A stretch of DNA of 55,400 nucleotides, taken from positions 1 through 55,400 of the forward strand of contig DASRER010000033.1 of the NCBI GenBank assembly GCA_035651995.1, in the 5' to 3' direction. The stretch comes from Terriglobales bacterium (GTDB lineage Bacteria > Acidobacteriota > Terriglobia > Terriglobales > Acidobacteriaceae). A model generated the notes under the pieces. It was given only the letters and a program-made list of their open reading frames with translations. It had not been told where the DNA came from and searched no databases. Below are positions 8,329 to 17,815 of the stretch, piece by piece. Numbering within the stretch: the stretch's first letter is position 1; each line of letters opens with the position of its first letter. The position numbers and the translations under genes were made by a program.

Positions 8329-9708
8329 TTACGCCACTCCCTGCTGCTTGCTCTCCCGCGCCGCAAGCGTCGCGACCAACTCTTTGAACACGCGCCCGCG
8401 ATGCTCGTAGTTCTCGAACTGGTCGAAGCTGGCGCAGGCGGGCGCCAGCAGCACGATGTCGCCCGCGGCCGCGCCTTCCGACGCGCGGCGCACCGCCGTC
8501 TCCAGCGTCTGCGCCTGCACGATGGGCGCCGCGCCCGCGATCTGCGATTCGATCTTCTGCGCCGCCGCGCCAATGGTGTACACGCGCTTCACGCGCTCGC
8601 GAATCAGCGGCCCCAGTACCGAGTAGTCGCTGCCCTTGTCTTTTCCCCCGAGAACCAAATGCACTCCCGAAGAAAAGGACTCCAGCGCCTTGATGGTGGC
8701 GTCCACATTGGTCGCCTTGGAGTCGTTGTAGTAGTCCACGCCGTTCACGCGCGCCACTAACTCCAGCCGGTGCTCCACTGCCTTGAATTCGCGCACCGCG
8801 CCGCGGATGCCTTCGGCCTCCACACCGGCCAGCACGCCCATGGCGGCCGCCGCCAGCACGTTCTCCAGGTTGTGCGCGCCCTTCAGCGGAACCTCTGTTA
8901 CCGGCATCACCGCACGCTCGCCCCTTTTGTCACGCCACACAATCTGTCCGTCGCGCACGAAGGCGCCCGCCTCGACGTCTTTTGTCCGGCTGAACCAGTA
9001 CACGCGCGAGCGCAAGCCGGAAGCCATTGCTGCACATGTCGCATCGTCAGCGTTGAGTATTGCGAAGTCTTCAGCGGTCTGCTTTTCAAAGACGCGTGCC
9101 TTCGCAGCCGCGTACGCCTCAAACGTCCGATGCCGATCCAGATGGTCCGGCGTGACGTTCAACACTGCGGCGATGTGCGCCCGGAAAGTCTCAATCGTCT
9201 CCAGCTGAAAGCTGGACACCTCCAGCACCGTCCAGCCATCGGCCGTCGAGCGCTCGACCAGCGAAATTGCCGGCGTCCCGATGTTGCCGCCCACCAGCGT
9301 CGGCTTCCCCCCGCGCCCAATCACCTGGCCGGCAAGCGTGGTGGTCGTCGTTTTCCCGTTAGAACCGGTGATGGCGACGATTCGTCCCTTCAAAAACCGC
9401 GCCGCCAGCTCCACCTCGCCGATGATCGGCACACCCAGCGCCCGCGCCTGCTGGAGCGGCGCCGCGTCGTAGGGCACCCCGGGGCTGACGACGATCAGGT
9501 CCTGGTCCTGGAAGGTGCGCTCGCCGTGCCCGCCGGTTTCCACCGTGATCCCGCGGTCGAGCAGCGACGGGATTTCGCCCCGCAGTTCGGCCGCCGGCTT
9601 GGCGTCCGAGACGGTGACGCGCGCGCCGCGGTCTTGCAAAAAACTGGCCGAGGCCACGCCGGAGCGCCCCAATCCGACCACCAGCACGCGCTTGCCGCTC
9701 AACTCCAT
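8329..9708 (-). CDS. murD: UDP-N-acetylmuramoylalanine--D-glutamate ligase (MurD)
   Basis: MurD adds D-glutamate to UDP-MurNAc-L-Ala. The N-terminal motif VLVVGLGRSGVAS is followed by ATP loop GSNGKTTTTTLAG and the central ligase signature LDRHRTFEAYAAAK. NDSKATN, a MurD hallmark, lies in the C-terminal part. The length is about 459 aa from the ATG at 9708; the frame stays open to a TTG at 9720, which I consider less likely. Upstream on the opposite strand lies the M16 peptidase, so murD must have its own promoter, or transcription reads through from mraY against that gene. Confidence 0.95.
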   Translation of the reverse strand: MELSGKRVLVVGLGRSGVASASFLQDRGARVTVSDAKPAAELRGEIPSLLDRGITVETGGHGERTFQDQDLIVVSPGVPYDAAPLQQARALGVPIIGEVELAARFLKGRIVAITGSNGKTTTTTLAGQVIGRGGKPTLVGGNIGTPAISLVERSTADGWTVLEVSSFQLETIETFRAHIAAVLNVTPDHLDRHRTFEAYAAAKARVFEKQTAEDFAILNADDATCAAMASGLRSRVYWFSRTKDVEAGAFVRDGQIVWRDKRGERAVMPVTEVPLKGAHNLENVLAAAAMGVLAGVEAEGIRGAVREFKAVEHRLELVARVNGVDYYNDSKATNVDATIKALESFSSGVHLVLGGKDKGSDYSVLGPLIRERVKRVYTIGAAAQKIESQIAGAAPIVQAQTLETAVRRASEGAAAGDIVLLAPACASFDQFENYEHRGRVFKELVATLAARESKQQGVA

Positions 9709-9901
9709 CGGGGAAGGCAATCTGGGCCCATTGTGCCACGAACACCCTGTGGATTATGTCTTTAGACACCGTCATTGAGCGCCGGGAACCTTATTCCTCA
9801 CCGCCCTGCGACGCCTGACGCCGCTCGCTCACCACTGCGCCTTCAATTCGTCCAGGCAGCCGGTGTATCCTGCCCTGCCCACATTTCAGGGGTCTCCCGC
9901 C

Positions 9902-12900
9902 ATGCGATTGATCTGCGTTCTGCTGCTGTGCCTGGTTGCCGCCTCCGCGTTCGCCGCCGATTCGGCGGTCAGCTATCAGAACCTGCGCCAGGGCCAGGTG
10001 GTCCACGGCTTCGAAGCGGTCGCTGTTTATCTCAACGACGCCGACCAGCCCATGGGCGCGCGCTTCAAGCATCGCGCCACCGGATTCACGCTCGACCTGC
10101 TGCAAATCCAGACCGTCCCGCAGGCCATGGTGTGGGCTGAAACCGTGCCCACCTCCGACATGGGCGAGCCGCACACGCAGGAGCACCTGCTGCTGCTCAA
10201 GGGCAATCGCGGACGCACGCTGAGCGCGAACCAGGGCATGTCGCTGATCGTGGAGAACGCCTACACCGAGCAGTGGCACACGCGCTACGTCTTCAACACC
10301 GCCGCCGGCCCCGACGTCTTCTTCGACGAACTCCAGGACACGCTCGACGCGCTCCTCCACCCCGACTACACCGACGAGGAAATCCGCCGCGAAGTGCGCA
10401 ACTTCGGCGTCACCGAGCGTGCCGACAAGTCGCTGTGGCTGGAAGAAAAGGGTTCCGTCTACAACGAGATGGTTTCCTCGTTCGCGCGCCCGGGATCGCG
10501 CCTCCGCCGGCAGCTTCAGGCGATGGTCTACGGCCCGCAGCATCCGCTGGCGCTCTCATCCGGCGGATGGCCGCCCGCGCTGCGCCAGATGCAGCCCGGG
10601 CACATCCGCAAATTTCACGCCGACCACTACGTGCTCTGGAACATGGGCGTGATCGCCTCACTGCCGAAATCGGTTTCACTCAACGAAGCGCTCCGCCGGA
10701 CGTCGGCCATCCTGAACGCATTTCCCGCCAGCGACCATCGCAAGACGGGCATCGTGACCGGCGCCACCATGCCCGCGCCGCAGCCCGCCGAGGCGGGCAG
10801 CGTCGCGGTGGCCGAGTATCCAAGTGCCAACGAGCAGGAGCCAGGCCTCGTGTTCTTTTCCTGGCCCGCTGAGCGCAATCTCGATGAGCGCGAAGAAGTG
10901 CTCGCCAATCTCTTCCTTGAAACCATCGCCGGCGACGCCGACACCAACCTCTACAAGCGCCTGGTGGACACGCGCACGCGCGAGCTCGATACCGGCGCCA
11001 CCTCCGTTAACGCATTCATGACGCGCGACCAGGGAATGCCCGTCAGCATCGTTATGGGCAACGTGCGGCAGGAGTTCATCAATCCCGAAGGCTTGCAGAA
11101 AATCCGCACGCTCGTGCTCAAGGAACTCGATCGCGTTGCCGCCTGGCCCGATGGATCGCCCGAGCTGGCCGAGTTCAACAGCCGGCTGCGCTCGCGCATC
11201 ACCGAAACGCGTCGCGACCTGAACAAGCAGATGAACACGCCGCCGCGCTTCGGCATTCGCAGCGTCAACAGCCAGTGGCCCGACCATCTGGCCATGATCA
11301 ACGCCACGCCCGGCTTCCGGAAGTCGCTCACGCTCAAGCCTGACATCGCTTTCGTCGAGCAGCAACTCGCCGGCGCCCGGAACATCTGGCGCACATACCT
11401 GCCCAAGTGGAAGCTCGCGGGTGTCACGCCGTACGTGGCCGGTTCGCGCCCGAGCAGCAGGCTCCTGCAACAGGAGCTGCGCGAGCGCAACGAGCGCGCT
11501 GCCGCCGAAGTGGAGCGTCTGAAGACGGTCTACAGCGTGACCGACGCGCAGGAAGCCGTGCGCCGCTACCAGGCCGACTACGACAAGAACTCGGCGGAGC
11601 TGGAAACCATCGCGCAGAAGACGCCCATGCCGCCGTTCATCAAAAAGCCGCCGCTCACGCTCGACGACGACCTCGATTACAGCGTCTCCAAGCTCCCCGG
11701 CGGCATTGACCTGGTCACATCGCGCTTCGACAACATGACCGGCGCCACCGTCGGCCTGGCGCTCAACGTGCGCGGCGTTGCGCCCGAGCGGCTGGTCTAC
11801 CTCTCGCTGCTGCCGGAACTGCTCACGCGCACCGGCGTGCTCCGCGACGGAAAGCCCGTCAGCTTCGAGCAGATGTCCGACGAGCTCCGCAAGCAGGTCC
11901 TTTCCCTCGACGCCAGGTTCACTACCAGCGTCCGCACCGGACGCGTGGAGCTGGAAGTGCTCGGCGCCGGCAACGACATGGCCGAGTCGCGGCGCGCGCT
12001 CGAGTGGATGCGCGACGTCCTCACCGCTCCCAACTGGACCGAGCAGAACCTGTCGCGCATCAGCGACGTGGTGGACCAGCAGCTCTCGCGCCTGCGCCGC
12101 GTGATGTTCGGCGCGGAAGAAAGCTGGGTCAACAATCCCGCCAACGCGCTGCTCACGGAAAACAATCCAGCGCGGCTCAGCGCGGCCTCATTCCTCACGC
12201 AGGAACACAACGCGCACCGCCTTCGCTGGCTGCTGAAAGGGGCCGGCAACGACGCCGAGCGCGCCGCCATCACCAGCTTCCTCAACAATCTCTCGGGCGC
12301 GGCATCTCAGGGCGATCGCAAGTCGCTGAAGGCGATGCTGGCCGCGATGCAGGGTAAGCCCGCCGACGTCTCAGCGTCGCTTAAACCGCACGTCGACGCC
12401 TTCAATGCGCTGCCCGGCGCCGCCAAGTCCAACGCCGCCGCTGCGGCACGCGATCTCGACGTCCTGCTCTCCGACCTGCCGGAAAACAGCCTGCAGCAGG
12501 ACTGGGCGTATCTCTGCCGCCAAATGCTCCACGATCTGCTCGTGCCACCCGCCAAAACCCTGGCCGAACTGAACGCGCTGCGCCGCGACATCCTCAAGAC
12601 CGGCAACGCGCGCATGTTTCTGGTGGGTGGCCCGCAGGCCGAGAAGCAGCTCAGCGCCGGGATCAATCAGCTCGTCGCCCACCTTTCCGTCGCGCCTGCC
12701 GACGCGCCCCGCGCCGGCTCCAGCGGCCTGATCACCGACCGCGTGCATCAGCGCCAGGCCGATGCCAGCCTGCTGTACTCCGGATTGATGGCGCCCAGCC
12801 TGCAAGGCGGCGTGGTGCTGCATTCCATTCCGGGCGTGACCTACGACACGACCGACCGCGAGCAGCTCCTCGACTATCTCGCCTCGCGCATCTACGGCGG

Positions 12901-13492
12901 CGCCGGCGCCCACGGCGTCTTCATCAAGACGGTCAGCTCCGGCATGGCGTACAGCAACGGCCTGCGCGGCAGCGTGGCCGATGGCCGCGTGGGCTACTAC
13001 GCCGAGCGCACGCCGGAGATTCCGCAGACCATCAGGTTCGTGATCGACATCGTGAAGCAGCCGCCGCACGACCAGCGCCTGGTCGAGTACGCCGTGGCGC
13101 AGGTCTTCCAGGCCACGCGCGCGCCCGCGTTGTTTGAAGACCGCGGCGAGGGCATCGCCGCCGACCTGGCCGACGGCGTTACGCCGGCGAAAGTCCGCGC
13201 GCTGCGCCAGGCCGTGCTCGCGCTGCGCAACGAGCCCGGCATCGCCGACAAGCTCTTCGCTCGCGCCGCCGCCGTTTACGGACGCATGCTGCCCGGCATG
13301 GGCGTGAAGACGTCAACCGTGCCCGGCGCCAGCTACTTCGTCATCGGCGCCGAAAAGCAGCTCAACGCCTACCAGTCTTACCTGTCGCAGGTCGAAGGCC
13401 CGCAGACGAAGCTGCAGCCGCTCTACCCGCGCGACTTCTGGCAGCCGGCGACGTTCAGCGAGGCGGCAGACTCAGGCGGCGGGGACAAGTAA
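9902..13492 (+). CDS. Secreted M16 family zinc metallopeptidase
   Basis: The protein starts with a signal peptide (MRLICVLLLCLVAASAFA) at the ATG at 9902. The inverted zinc motif HTQEH at residues 91-95 is the HxxEH of pitrilysin-type (M16) peptidases. The downstream glutamate region SVYNEM matches the third-ligand region of the presequence-protease branch (M16C). At 1196 aa it has the four-domain single-chain form, somewhat longer than usual for PreP. It probably degrades peptides in the periplasm. It lies head to head with murD and converges on mraY, interrupting the dcw cluster. Its position there says nothing definite about a wall function. Confidence 0.88.
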   Translation: MRLICVLLLCLVAASAFAADSAVSYQNLRQGQVVHGFEAVAVYLNDADQPMGARFKHRATGFTLDLLQIQTVPQAMVWAETVPTSDMGEPHTQEHLLLLKGNRGRTLSANQGMSLIVENAYTEQWHTRYVFNTAAGPDVFFDELQDTLDALLHPDYTDEEIRREVRNFGVTERADKSLWLEEKGSVYNEMVSSFARPGSRLRRQLQAMVYGPQHPLALSSGGWPPALRQMQPGHIRKFHADHYVLWNMGVIASLPKSVSLNEALRRTSAILNAFPASDHRKTGIVTGATMPAPQPAEAGSVAVAEYPSANEQEPGLVFFSWPAERNLDEREEVLANLFLETIAGDADTNLYKRLVDTRTRELDTGATSVNAFMTRDQGMPVSIVMGNVRQEFINPEGLQKIRTLVLKELDRVAAWPDGSPELAEFNSRLRSRITETRRDLNKQMNTPPRFGIRSVNSQWPDHLAMINATPGFRKSLTLKPDIAFVEQQLAGARNIWRTYLPKWKLAGVTPYVAGSRPSSRLLQQELRERNERAAAEVERLKTVYSVTDAQEAVRRYQADYDKNSAELETIAQKTPMPPFIKKPPLTLDDDLDYSVSKLPGGIDLVTSRFDNMTGATVGLALNVRGVAPERLVYLSLLPELLTRTGVLRDGKPVSFEQMSDELRKQVLSLDARFTTSVRTGRVELEVLGAGNDMAESRRALEWMRDVLTAPNWTEQNLSRISDVVDQQLSRLRRVMFGAEESWVNNPANALLTENNPARLSAASFLTQEHNAHRLRWLLKGAGNDAERAAITSFLNNLSGAASQGDRKSLKAMLAAMQGKPADVSASLKPHVDAFNALPGAAKSNAAAAARDLDVLLSDLPENSLQQDWAYLCRQMLHDLLVPPAKTLAELNALRRDILKTGNARMFLVGGPQAEKQLSAGINQLVAHLSVAPADAPRAGSSGLITDRVHQRQADASLLYSGLMAPSLQGGVVLHSIPGVTYDTTDREQLLDYLASRIYGGAGAHGVFIKTVSSGMAYSNGLRGSVADGRVGYYAERTPEIPQTIRFVIDIVKQPPHDQRLVEYAVAQVFQATRAPALFEDRGEGIAADLADGVTPAKVRALRQAVLALRNEPGIADKLFARAAAVYGRMLPGMGVKTSTVPGASYFVIGAEKQLNAYQSYLSQVEGPQTKLQPLYPRDFWQPATFSEAADSGGGDK

Positions 13493-13497
13493 CACCG

Positions 13498-13567
13498 CTG
13501 CTGGCTGCTCGCTCTTCGCTGCTGGTCAGAGCGTACGACCAGCAGCTAGCAGCCGGCAGCTAGTAGC
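13498..13567. terminator. Inverted repeat (family E) between convergent M16 gene and mraY
   Basis: CTGCTGGTC and GACCAGCAG form a 9-bp stem with a 9-nt loop (about 13522-13548), flanked by further CTGCTGGCTGC-like units that extend the pairing. Its place between two convergent stop codons fits a bidirectional terminator, although there is no T-run. Related units occur at 30137-30173 and 44349-44380. Confidence 0.5.
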
Positions 13568-13571
13568 AGGT

Positions 13572-14705
13572 TCAACGCAGCTTCAGCGTCGTCAGCGCGA
13601 ACAGCGCGAACACCAGCGAGGCGATCCAGAAGCGCACGATGATCTTCGACTCGCTCCAGCCCAGCAGCTCGAAGTGATGGTGCAGCGGCGCCATCTTGAA
13701 AATCCGCTTCTTGCGCAGCTTGTACGACGCCACTTGCAGGATCACCGACAGCGCTTCGATCACGAAAATCCCCCCAATAAACGGCAGCAGCAGCTCCTGC
13801 TTGATGATCACCGCCACCGTGCCGATGGCGCCGCCCAGGGCGAGCGAGCCCACGTCGCCCATGAAGATTTCTGCCGGGTGCGCGTTGTACCAGAGGAACC
13901 CGATGGCCGCCCCCACCATCGCGCCGCAGAAGATGGTTAACTCGCCCACTTGCGGCATGCGCGAGAGTTCCAGGTAGTCGGCGAACACGGCGTGCCCGCT
14001 CACGTACGTCAGCACCGTCAGCGCGCCCGCGGCGATGACCGTGCAGCCGATCGCCAGTCCGTCCAGCCCGTCCGTCAGGTTCACCGCGTTCGATGAGCCA
14101 ACGATGATCAGCGACACGAACGCGATGAACGGCAGAAATGCCAGCGCGTACAGATAGCCGTGTTCGAGCGCGTTGATGACCAGGTCAGGCCGGAACTGTT
14201 TGAAGAACGGCACGATCAGGTGCGTGGAATATTCGCCGCGCGCGGTGAACAGCATGAGCACCACGGCGATCACGAACGCCGTCAGAAACTGCAGCAGCAG
14301 CTTGGTGCGTCCGGTCAGGCCGAGGTTCCGCCGGTGCACGACTTTCTGGTAGTCGTCGGCAAAGCCGATTCCGGCGAATGCCAGCGTGGAAAGCACCGCG
14401 ATCCAGACGTAGCGATTGCGCAGGTCGGCCCACAGGATGGTCGGCGCCAGGATCGAGATCACAATGAGCACGCCGCCCATCGTCGGCGTGCCGGCTTTCT
14501 TCTGGTGCGCTTTCGGACCTTCTTCGCGGATGAACTGGCCGATCTGGAACTCACGCAGCCGGCGGATGACCGCCGGGCCCACGATGAGCGCCATGAACAA
14601 CGCCGTCAGCGAAGCAAACGCGGTGCGGAACGTAAGAAATCGGAAGAGCCGAAAAGGAGTGAAGCCGAGGTGGAAAATCTTTTCGTAGAGCAGCCAGTAG
14701 AGCAA
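13572..14705 (-). CDS. mraY: Phospho-N-acetylmuramoyl-pentapeptide-transferase MraY
   Basis: MraY moves phospho-MurNAc-pentapeptide onto undecaprenyl phosphate, forming lipid I in the membrane. The 377-aa protein has about ten membrane segments and carries the family signatures [32 protein letters not shown] and [13 protein letters not shown]. The start codon is a TTG at 14705 (MLYWLLYEK), with GAGGTC about 10 bases upstream; no nearby ATG fits. murF lies 89 bp upstream. Downstream the M16 gene converges, so the cluster transcript probably stops or pauses here. Confidence 0.95.
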   Translation of the reverse strand: MLYWLLYEKIFHLGFTPFRLFRFLTFRTAFASLTALFMALIVGPAVIRRLREFQIGQFIREEGPKAHQKKAGTPTMGGVLIVISILAPTILWADLRNRYVWIAVLSTLAFAGIGFADDYQKVVHRRNLGLTGRTKLLLQFLTAFVIAVVLMLFTARGEYSTHLIVPFFKQFRPDLVINALEHGYLYALAFLPFIAFVSLIIVGSSNAVNLTDGLDGLAIGCTVIAAGALTVLTYVSGHAVFADYLELSRMPQVGELTIFCGAMVGAAIGFLWYNAHPAEIFMGDVGSLALGGAIGTVAVIIKQELLLPFIGGIFVIEALSVILQVASYKLRKKRIFKMAPLHHHFELLGWSESKIIVRFWIASLVFALFALTTLKLR

Positions 14706-14794
14706 TCGTCCGCGACCTCACTGATTCCGTTTGCCTGATCCGGTTCGCTACACCAACGATGACGCCCCACGTTCGCGACGCGCCGTTTGCGGCG

Positions 14795-16183
14795 CTAACG
14801 TCGGGTCGTACTCTTTCCCTGCGCCGCTCGCCACGCGTCAAGCGCCTTCTCTAATTTGACACCGCGCGACGCCTTCAGCAGCACCGCGTCGCCCGGCCTC
14901 ACGTTGGCTGCCAGCCACGCGCCCGCCTGCTCCGGCGTGTCCACGAACTCGGCCGCCACGCCCGCCGCCCTGGCCGCATCCACGATCTCGCGCGCCATAC
15001 CGCGCACGCCGAGCACGAAGTCGAGCTTTTGCCCCGCCATGTGCTCGCCCGCCGCCCGATGCAGGCTCGGACCCTCCGGCCCAAGCTCGAGCATTTCGCC
15101 CGCCACCGCGATGCGCCGCTTGGCCGCGACGGCGGCGAGCGCGTCCACCATGGCTGCCAGCGCTTTCGGATTTGAATTGTAGCAATCGTTCAAGACCGTG
15201 GCCCCTGACAACTCCAGCACCTCCCCGCGTTTTTCTGCGGGCGCGAGCGTGGCCAGCCGGCCGGCGGCCTCCGAAGGCGTCAGCCCGCGGTCCATGCCCA
15301 CCGCGGCCGCTGCCAGCGCGTTGTAGATGTTGTGCTCGCCCACCAGCGGGAGGCGCACCGGCTCGGTGCATCCGCCGGCCACCAGGCTGAACTCCGATCC
15401 GCTGCCGCCGCGCACAATGACGTTCTCGGCGCGAACGTCCGCCGGCCTATGAATGCCAAACGTCGTGACCCGGCCCTTGAAGTCGCGGCCGAATTGGGAA
15501 ACGTACTCGTCGTCGGCGTTGAGCACGGCCGTGCCATTCGGCGGCAGCGATTCGATCAGCTCGTACTTGGCGCGCGCGATGTCGCCGACCGAATTGAAAA
15601 ACTCCAGGTGCACGGGCCCCACGTTGGTCACAACGCCCGCATTCGGCTGCGCCAACTTGGCCAGCGCGGTGATCTCGCCGGCGTGCGACATGCCAAGCTC
15701 CATCACCGCCAGCTCGTGCTCCGGCTCCAGCCGCAGCAGTTGCAGCGGCAGTCCGAAGTGATTGTTCAGATTTCCTTCCGACTTGAGCACGCGGAAGCGC
15801 GACGCGAGCACGTGCGCGATCGCTTCTTTCGTTGTGGTCTTCCCTGCCGAGCCGGTAACGGCGATGACGGGCCTTCCCCAGATGCGGCGCACGCCCGCGC
15901 CCAGGCACTGCAAAGCGGCGAGCGTGTCGGAGACGAGCAGCAGCTTCCCGCGCTCGGCAAAGCGGGCCGCGTGGCCTTTTTGAATCACGGCGGCAACCGC
16001 GCCCGCTCCGAGCGCCTGTTCCACGAAGTCGTGGCCATCGAAACGTTCGCCCTTGATCGCGACGAACAGCTCGCCCGGGCGGACGGTGCGCGAGTCAATC
16101 GAATAGCCCTCAGCTATAGCTTCGCCGATGAACTCGCCTTCCGCCGAGGTGAGGTCGGCCACGCGCCAGAGCGGCAGCTTCAC
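14795..16183 (-). CDS. murF: UDP-MurNAc-tripeptide--D-Ala-D-Ala ligase (MurF)
   Basis: MurF adds D-alanyl-D-alanine to the UDP-MurNAc-tripeptide. The order is N-terminal uridine-binding domain (SIDSRTVRPGELFVA), ATP loop GSAGKTTTKEAIAHVL, then the central domain with LGMSHAGEI and the C-terminal NDCYNSNPKAL signature. The 462-aa length is typical. The start is a GTG that overlaps the murE stop (GTGA), so the two are translationally coupled. No murB or ddl gene follows. Confidence 0.95.
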   Translation of the reverse strand: MKLPLWRVADLTSAEGEFIGEAIAEGYSIDSRTVRPGELFVAIKGERFDGHDFVEQALGAGAVAAVIQKGHAARFAERGKLLLVSDTLAALQCLGAGVRRIWGRPVIAVTGSAGKTTTKEAIAHVLASRFRVLKSEGNLNNHFGLPLQLLRLEPEHELAVMELGMSHAGEITALAKLAQPNAGVVTNVGPVHLEFFNSVGDIARAKYELIESLPPNGTAVLNADDEYVSQFGRDFKGRVTTFGIHRPADVRAENVIVRGGSGSEFSLVAGGCTEPVRLPLVGEHNIYNALAAAAVGMDRGLTPSEAAGRLATLAPAEKRGEVLELSGATVLNDCYNSNPKALAAMVDALAAVAAKRRIAVAGEMLELGPEGPSLHRAAGEHMAGQKLDFVLGVRGMAREIVDAARAAGVAAEFVDTPEQAGAWLAANVRPGDAVLLKASRGVKLEKALDAWRAAQGKSTTRR

Positions 16184-17700
16184 GATTGGCTCCGCGCCGG
16201 CGCGGCGGCGCCGTGGCCGAGCGCCTCCAGCGCCTCGCGCGCCTCCGTCACGTCGTCAAACGGCGCCGTACCGGCGCGCGTTACCTGCACTTTTTCGTGG
16301 CCCTTGCCTGCCAGCAGCACGATGTCGCCCGGCTTGGCCTCCGCAATCGCCAGCCGGATCGCGGCGCGCCGGTCCGGCTCCACCTTATATTTGACACCGG
16401 AGCGCTGCACGCCGGGCACCGCCTCGTCAATGATCGCCATCGGGTCTTCGCTGCGCGGGTTGTCGCTGGTCACGATCACCAGGTCGCTGCCCGCGCCGGC
16501 AGCGTGCCCCATGAGCGGGCGCTTGGCGCGGTCGCGGTCGCCCCCGCACCCGAACACGGTGATCACCCGGCCCGAGTGCGCCATGCGTCCAATGAAATCG
16601 CGCGCCACCGTGAGCAGGTTCTTGAGCGCGTCGTCGGTGTGGGCGTAGTCAACCACCACCGTGAACGGCTGGCCCAGGTCAACCCGCTCGAAGCGCCCCG
16701 GAACACGCTCCAGCGCAGCCACGCCCGCCTGGATCTGCTCCGGCGTGCAGCCGCGCGCAAACGCCGCCGCCGCCGCTGCCACGATGTTGAACACGTTCAC
16801 CCGCCCGATGAGCGCCGACTCAATGCGCACGCCGCCGCCGGGAGCGACGAGATCAAATCGCGTACTGCGCGGTGAAAGCTGAAGCTGCACCGCGCGGAAG
16901 TCACCGCTGAATAGCCCATAGCTATGGACCTTGGAGCCGCGCTCGCGGGCAAAACCCACCAGCCGCGCGCCGTAGGGATCGTCGGTATTGACCACGGCGT
17001 GCACCGGCGGCTCCGTTCCCGTCCCCTCGAACAGTGCGCGCTTGGCCAGGAAGTACTGTTCGAGATCGGTGTGATAGTCGAGGTGGTCGCGCGTGAGATT
17101 GGTGAACACCGCGACATGAAACGGCATGCCCCACACCCGCCCCTGCGCCAGCGCATGCGACGATACTTCCATCACCGCTTCCGTCGCGCCCGAGCGCAGG
17201 CCCTTGTCGAGCATGCGGTTGATTTCCAGCGACTCGGGCGTAGTATGCGGCGCGGCGAAGACTTCGCCCGCCACGTGATACTCGATGGTGCCGATCAGCA
17301 CCGACCCGCGCCCCGCCGCTTTCAGAATGGATTCCAGCAGGAACGTGGTCGTGGTCTTGCCGTTCGTTCCGGTGATTCCGTTCAGCGCCAGCTTGCGCGC
17401 CGGACTGCCGTAAAGCCGCGCGCCCATCTCCGCCAGCGCGCGGCGTCCGTGCTCCACGCGCGCCCAGCCCACTCCCTCGCGCGGCGGCGTCTGCGCCGAA
17501 TCGGTCACCACCGCGGCAGCCCCGTTCGCGACGGCCGCGTCAATGTAGCGGTTGCCGTCGGTCGTCTCGCCGCGCATGGCGACAAACACGTTGCCCGGGC
17601 GCACGCGCCGCGAATCGTGTTCCAGCCCGGTGATCTCGGGATTGGGTCCGGCTACGGCAGACTTCGCCGCCGCCTCGCCCAACAACTCAAGGAATCTCAT
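16180..17700 (-). CDS. murE: UDP-MurNAc-dipeptide--diaminopimelate ligase (MurE)
   Basis: MurE adds the third stem-peptide residue. ATP loop GTNGKTTTTFLLES is present. The C-terminal substrate motif DNPRSEDP (DNPR) is the version associated with meso-diaminopimelate rather than lysine, so the cell wall should be of the DAP type. The length of 506 aa is normal and the ATG start MRFLELLGEAA is clear. It overlaps murF by four bases. Its upstream neighbour is a divergent MFS gene, so a promoter for murE-murF-mraY should lie in 17701-17815. Confidence 0.95.
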   Translation of the reverse strand: MRFLELLGEAAAKSAVAGPNPEITGLEHDSRRVRPGNVFVAMRGETTDGNRYIDAAVANGAAAVVTDSAQTPPREGVGWARVEHGRRALAEMGARLYGSPARKLALNGITGTNGKTTTTFLLESILKAAGRGSVLIGTIEYHVAGEVFAAPHTTPESLEINRMLDKGLRSGATEAVMEVSSHALAQGRVWGMPFHVAVFTNLTRDHLDYHTDLEQYFLAKRALFEGTGTEPPVHAVVNTDDPYGARLVGFARERGSKVHSYGLFSGDFRAVQLQLSPRSTRFDLVAPGGGVRIESALIGRVNVFNIVAAAAAAFARGCTPEQIQAGVAALERVPGRFERVDLGQPFTVVVDYAHTDDALKNLLTVARDFIGRMAHSGRVITVFGCGGDRDRAKRPLMGHAAGAGSDLVIVTSDNPRSEDPMAIIDEAVPGVQRSGVKYKVEPDRRAAIRLAIAEAKPGDIVLLAGKGHEKVQVTRAGTAPFDDVTEAREALEALGHGAAAPARSQS

Positions 17701-17815
17701 TGCTCGCGATTATAAGCTGCCGCTGTTTTCCGCCCCGCGACTCTGGTGCTGCTACCTTCGTTCCCCGTCCCTTCCAGGTTGCAATCGCCGCTCGGGTGGC
17801 GCAGAATGCCTCGCC

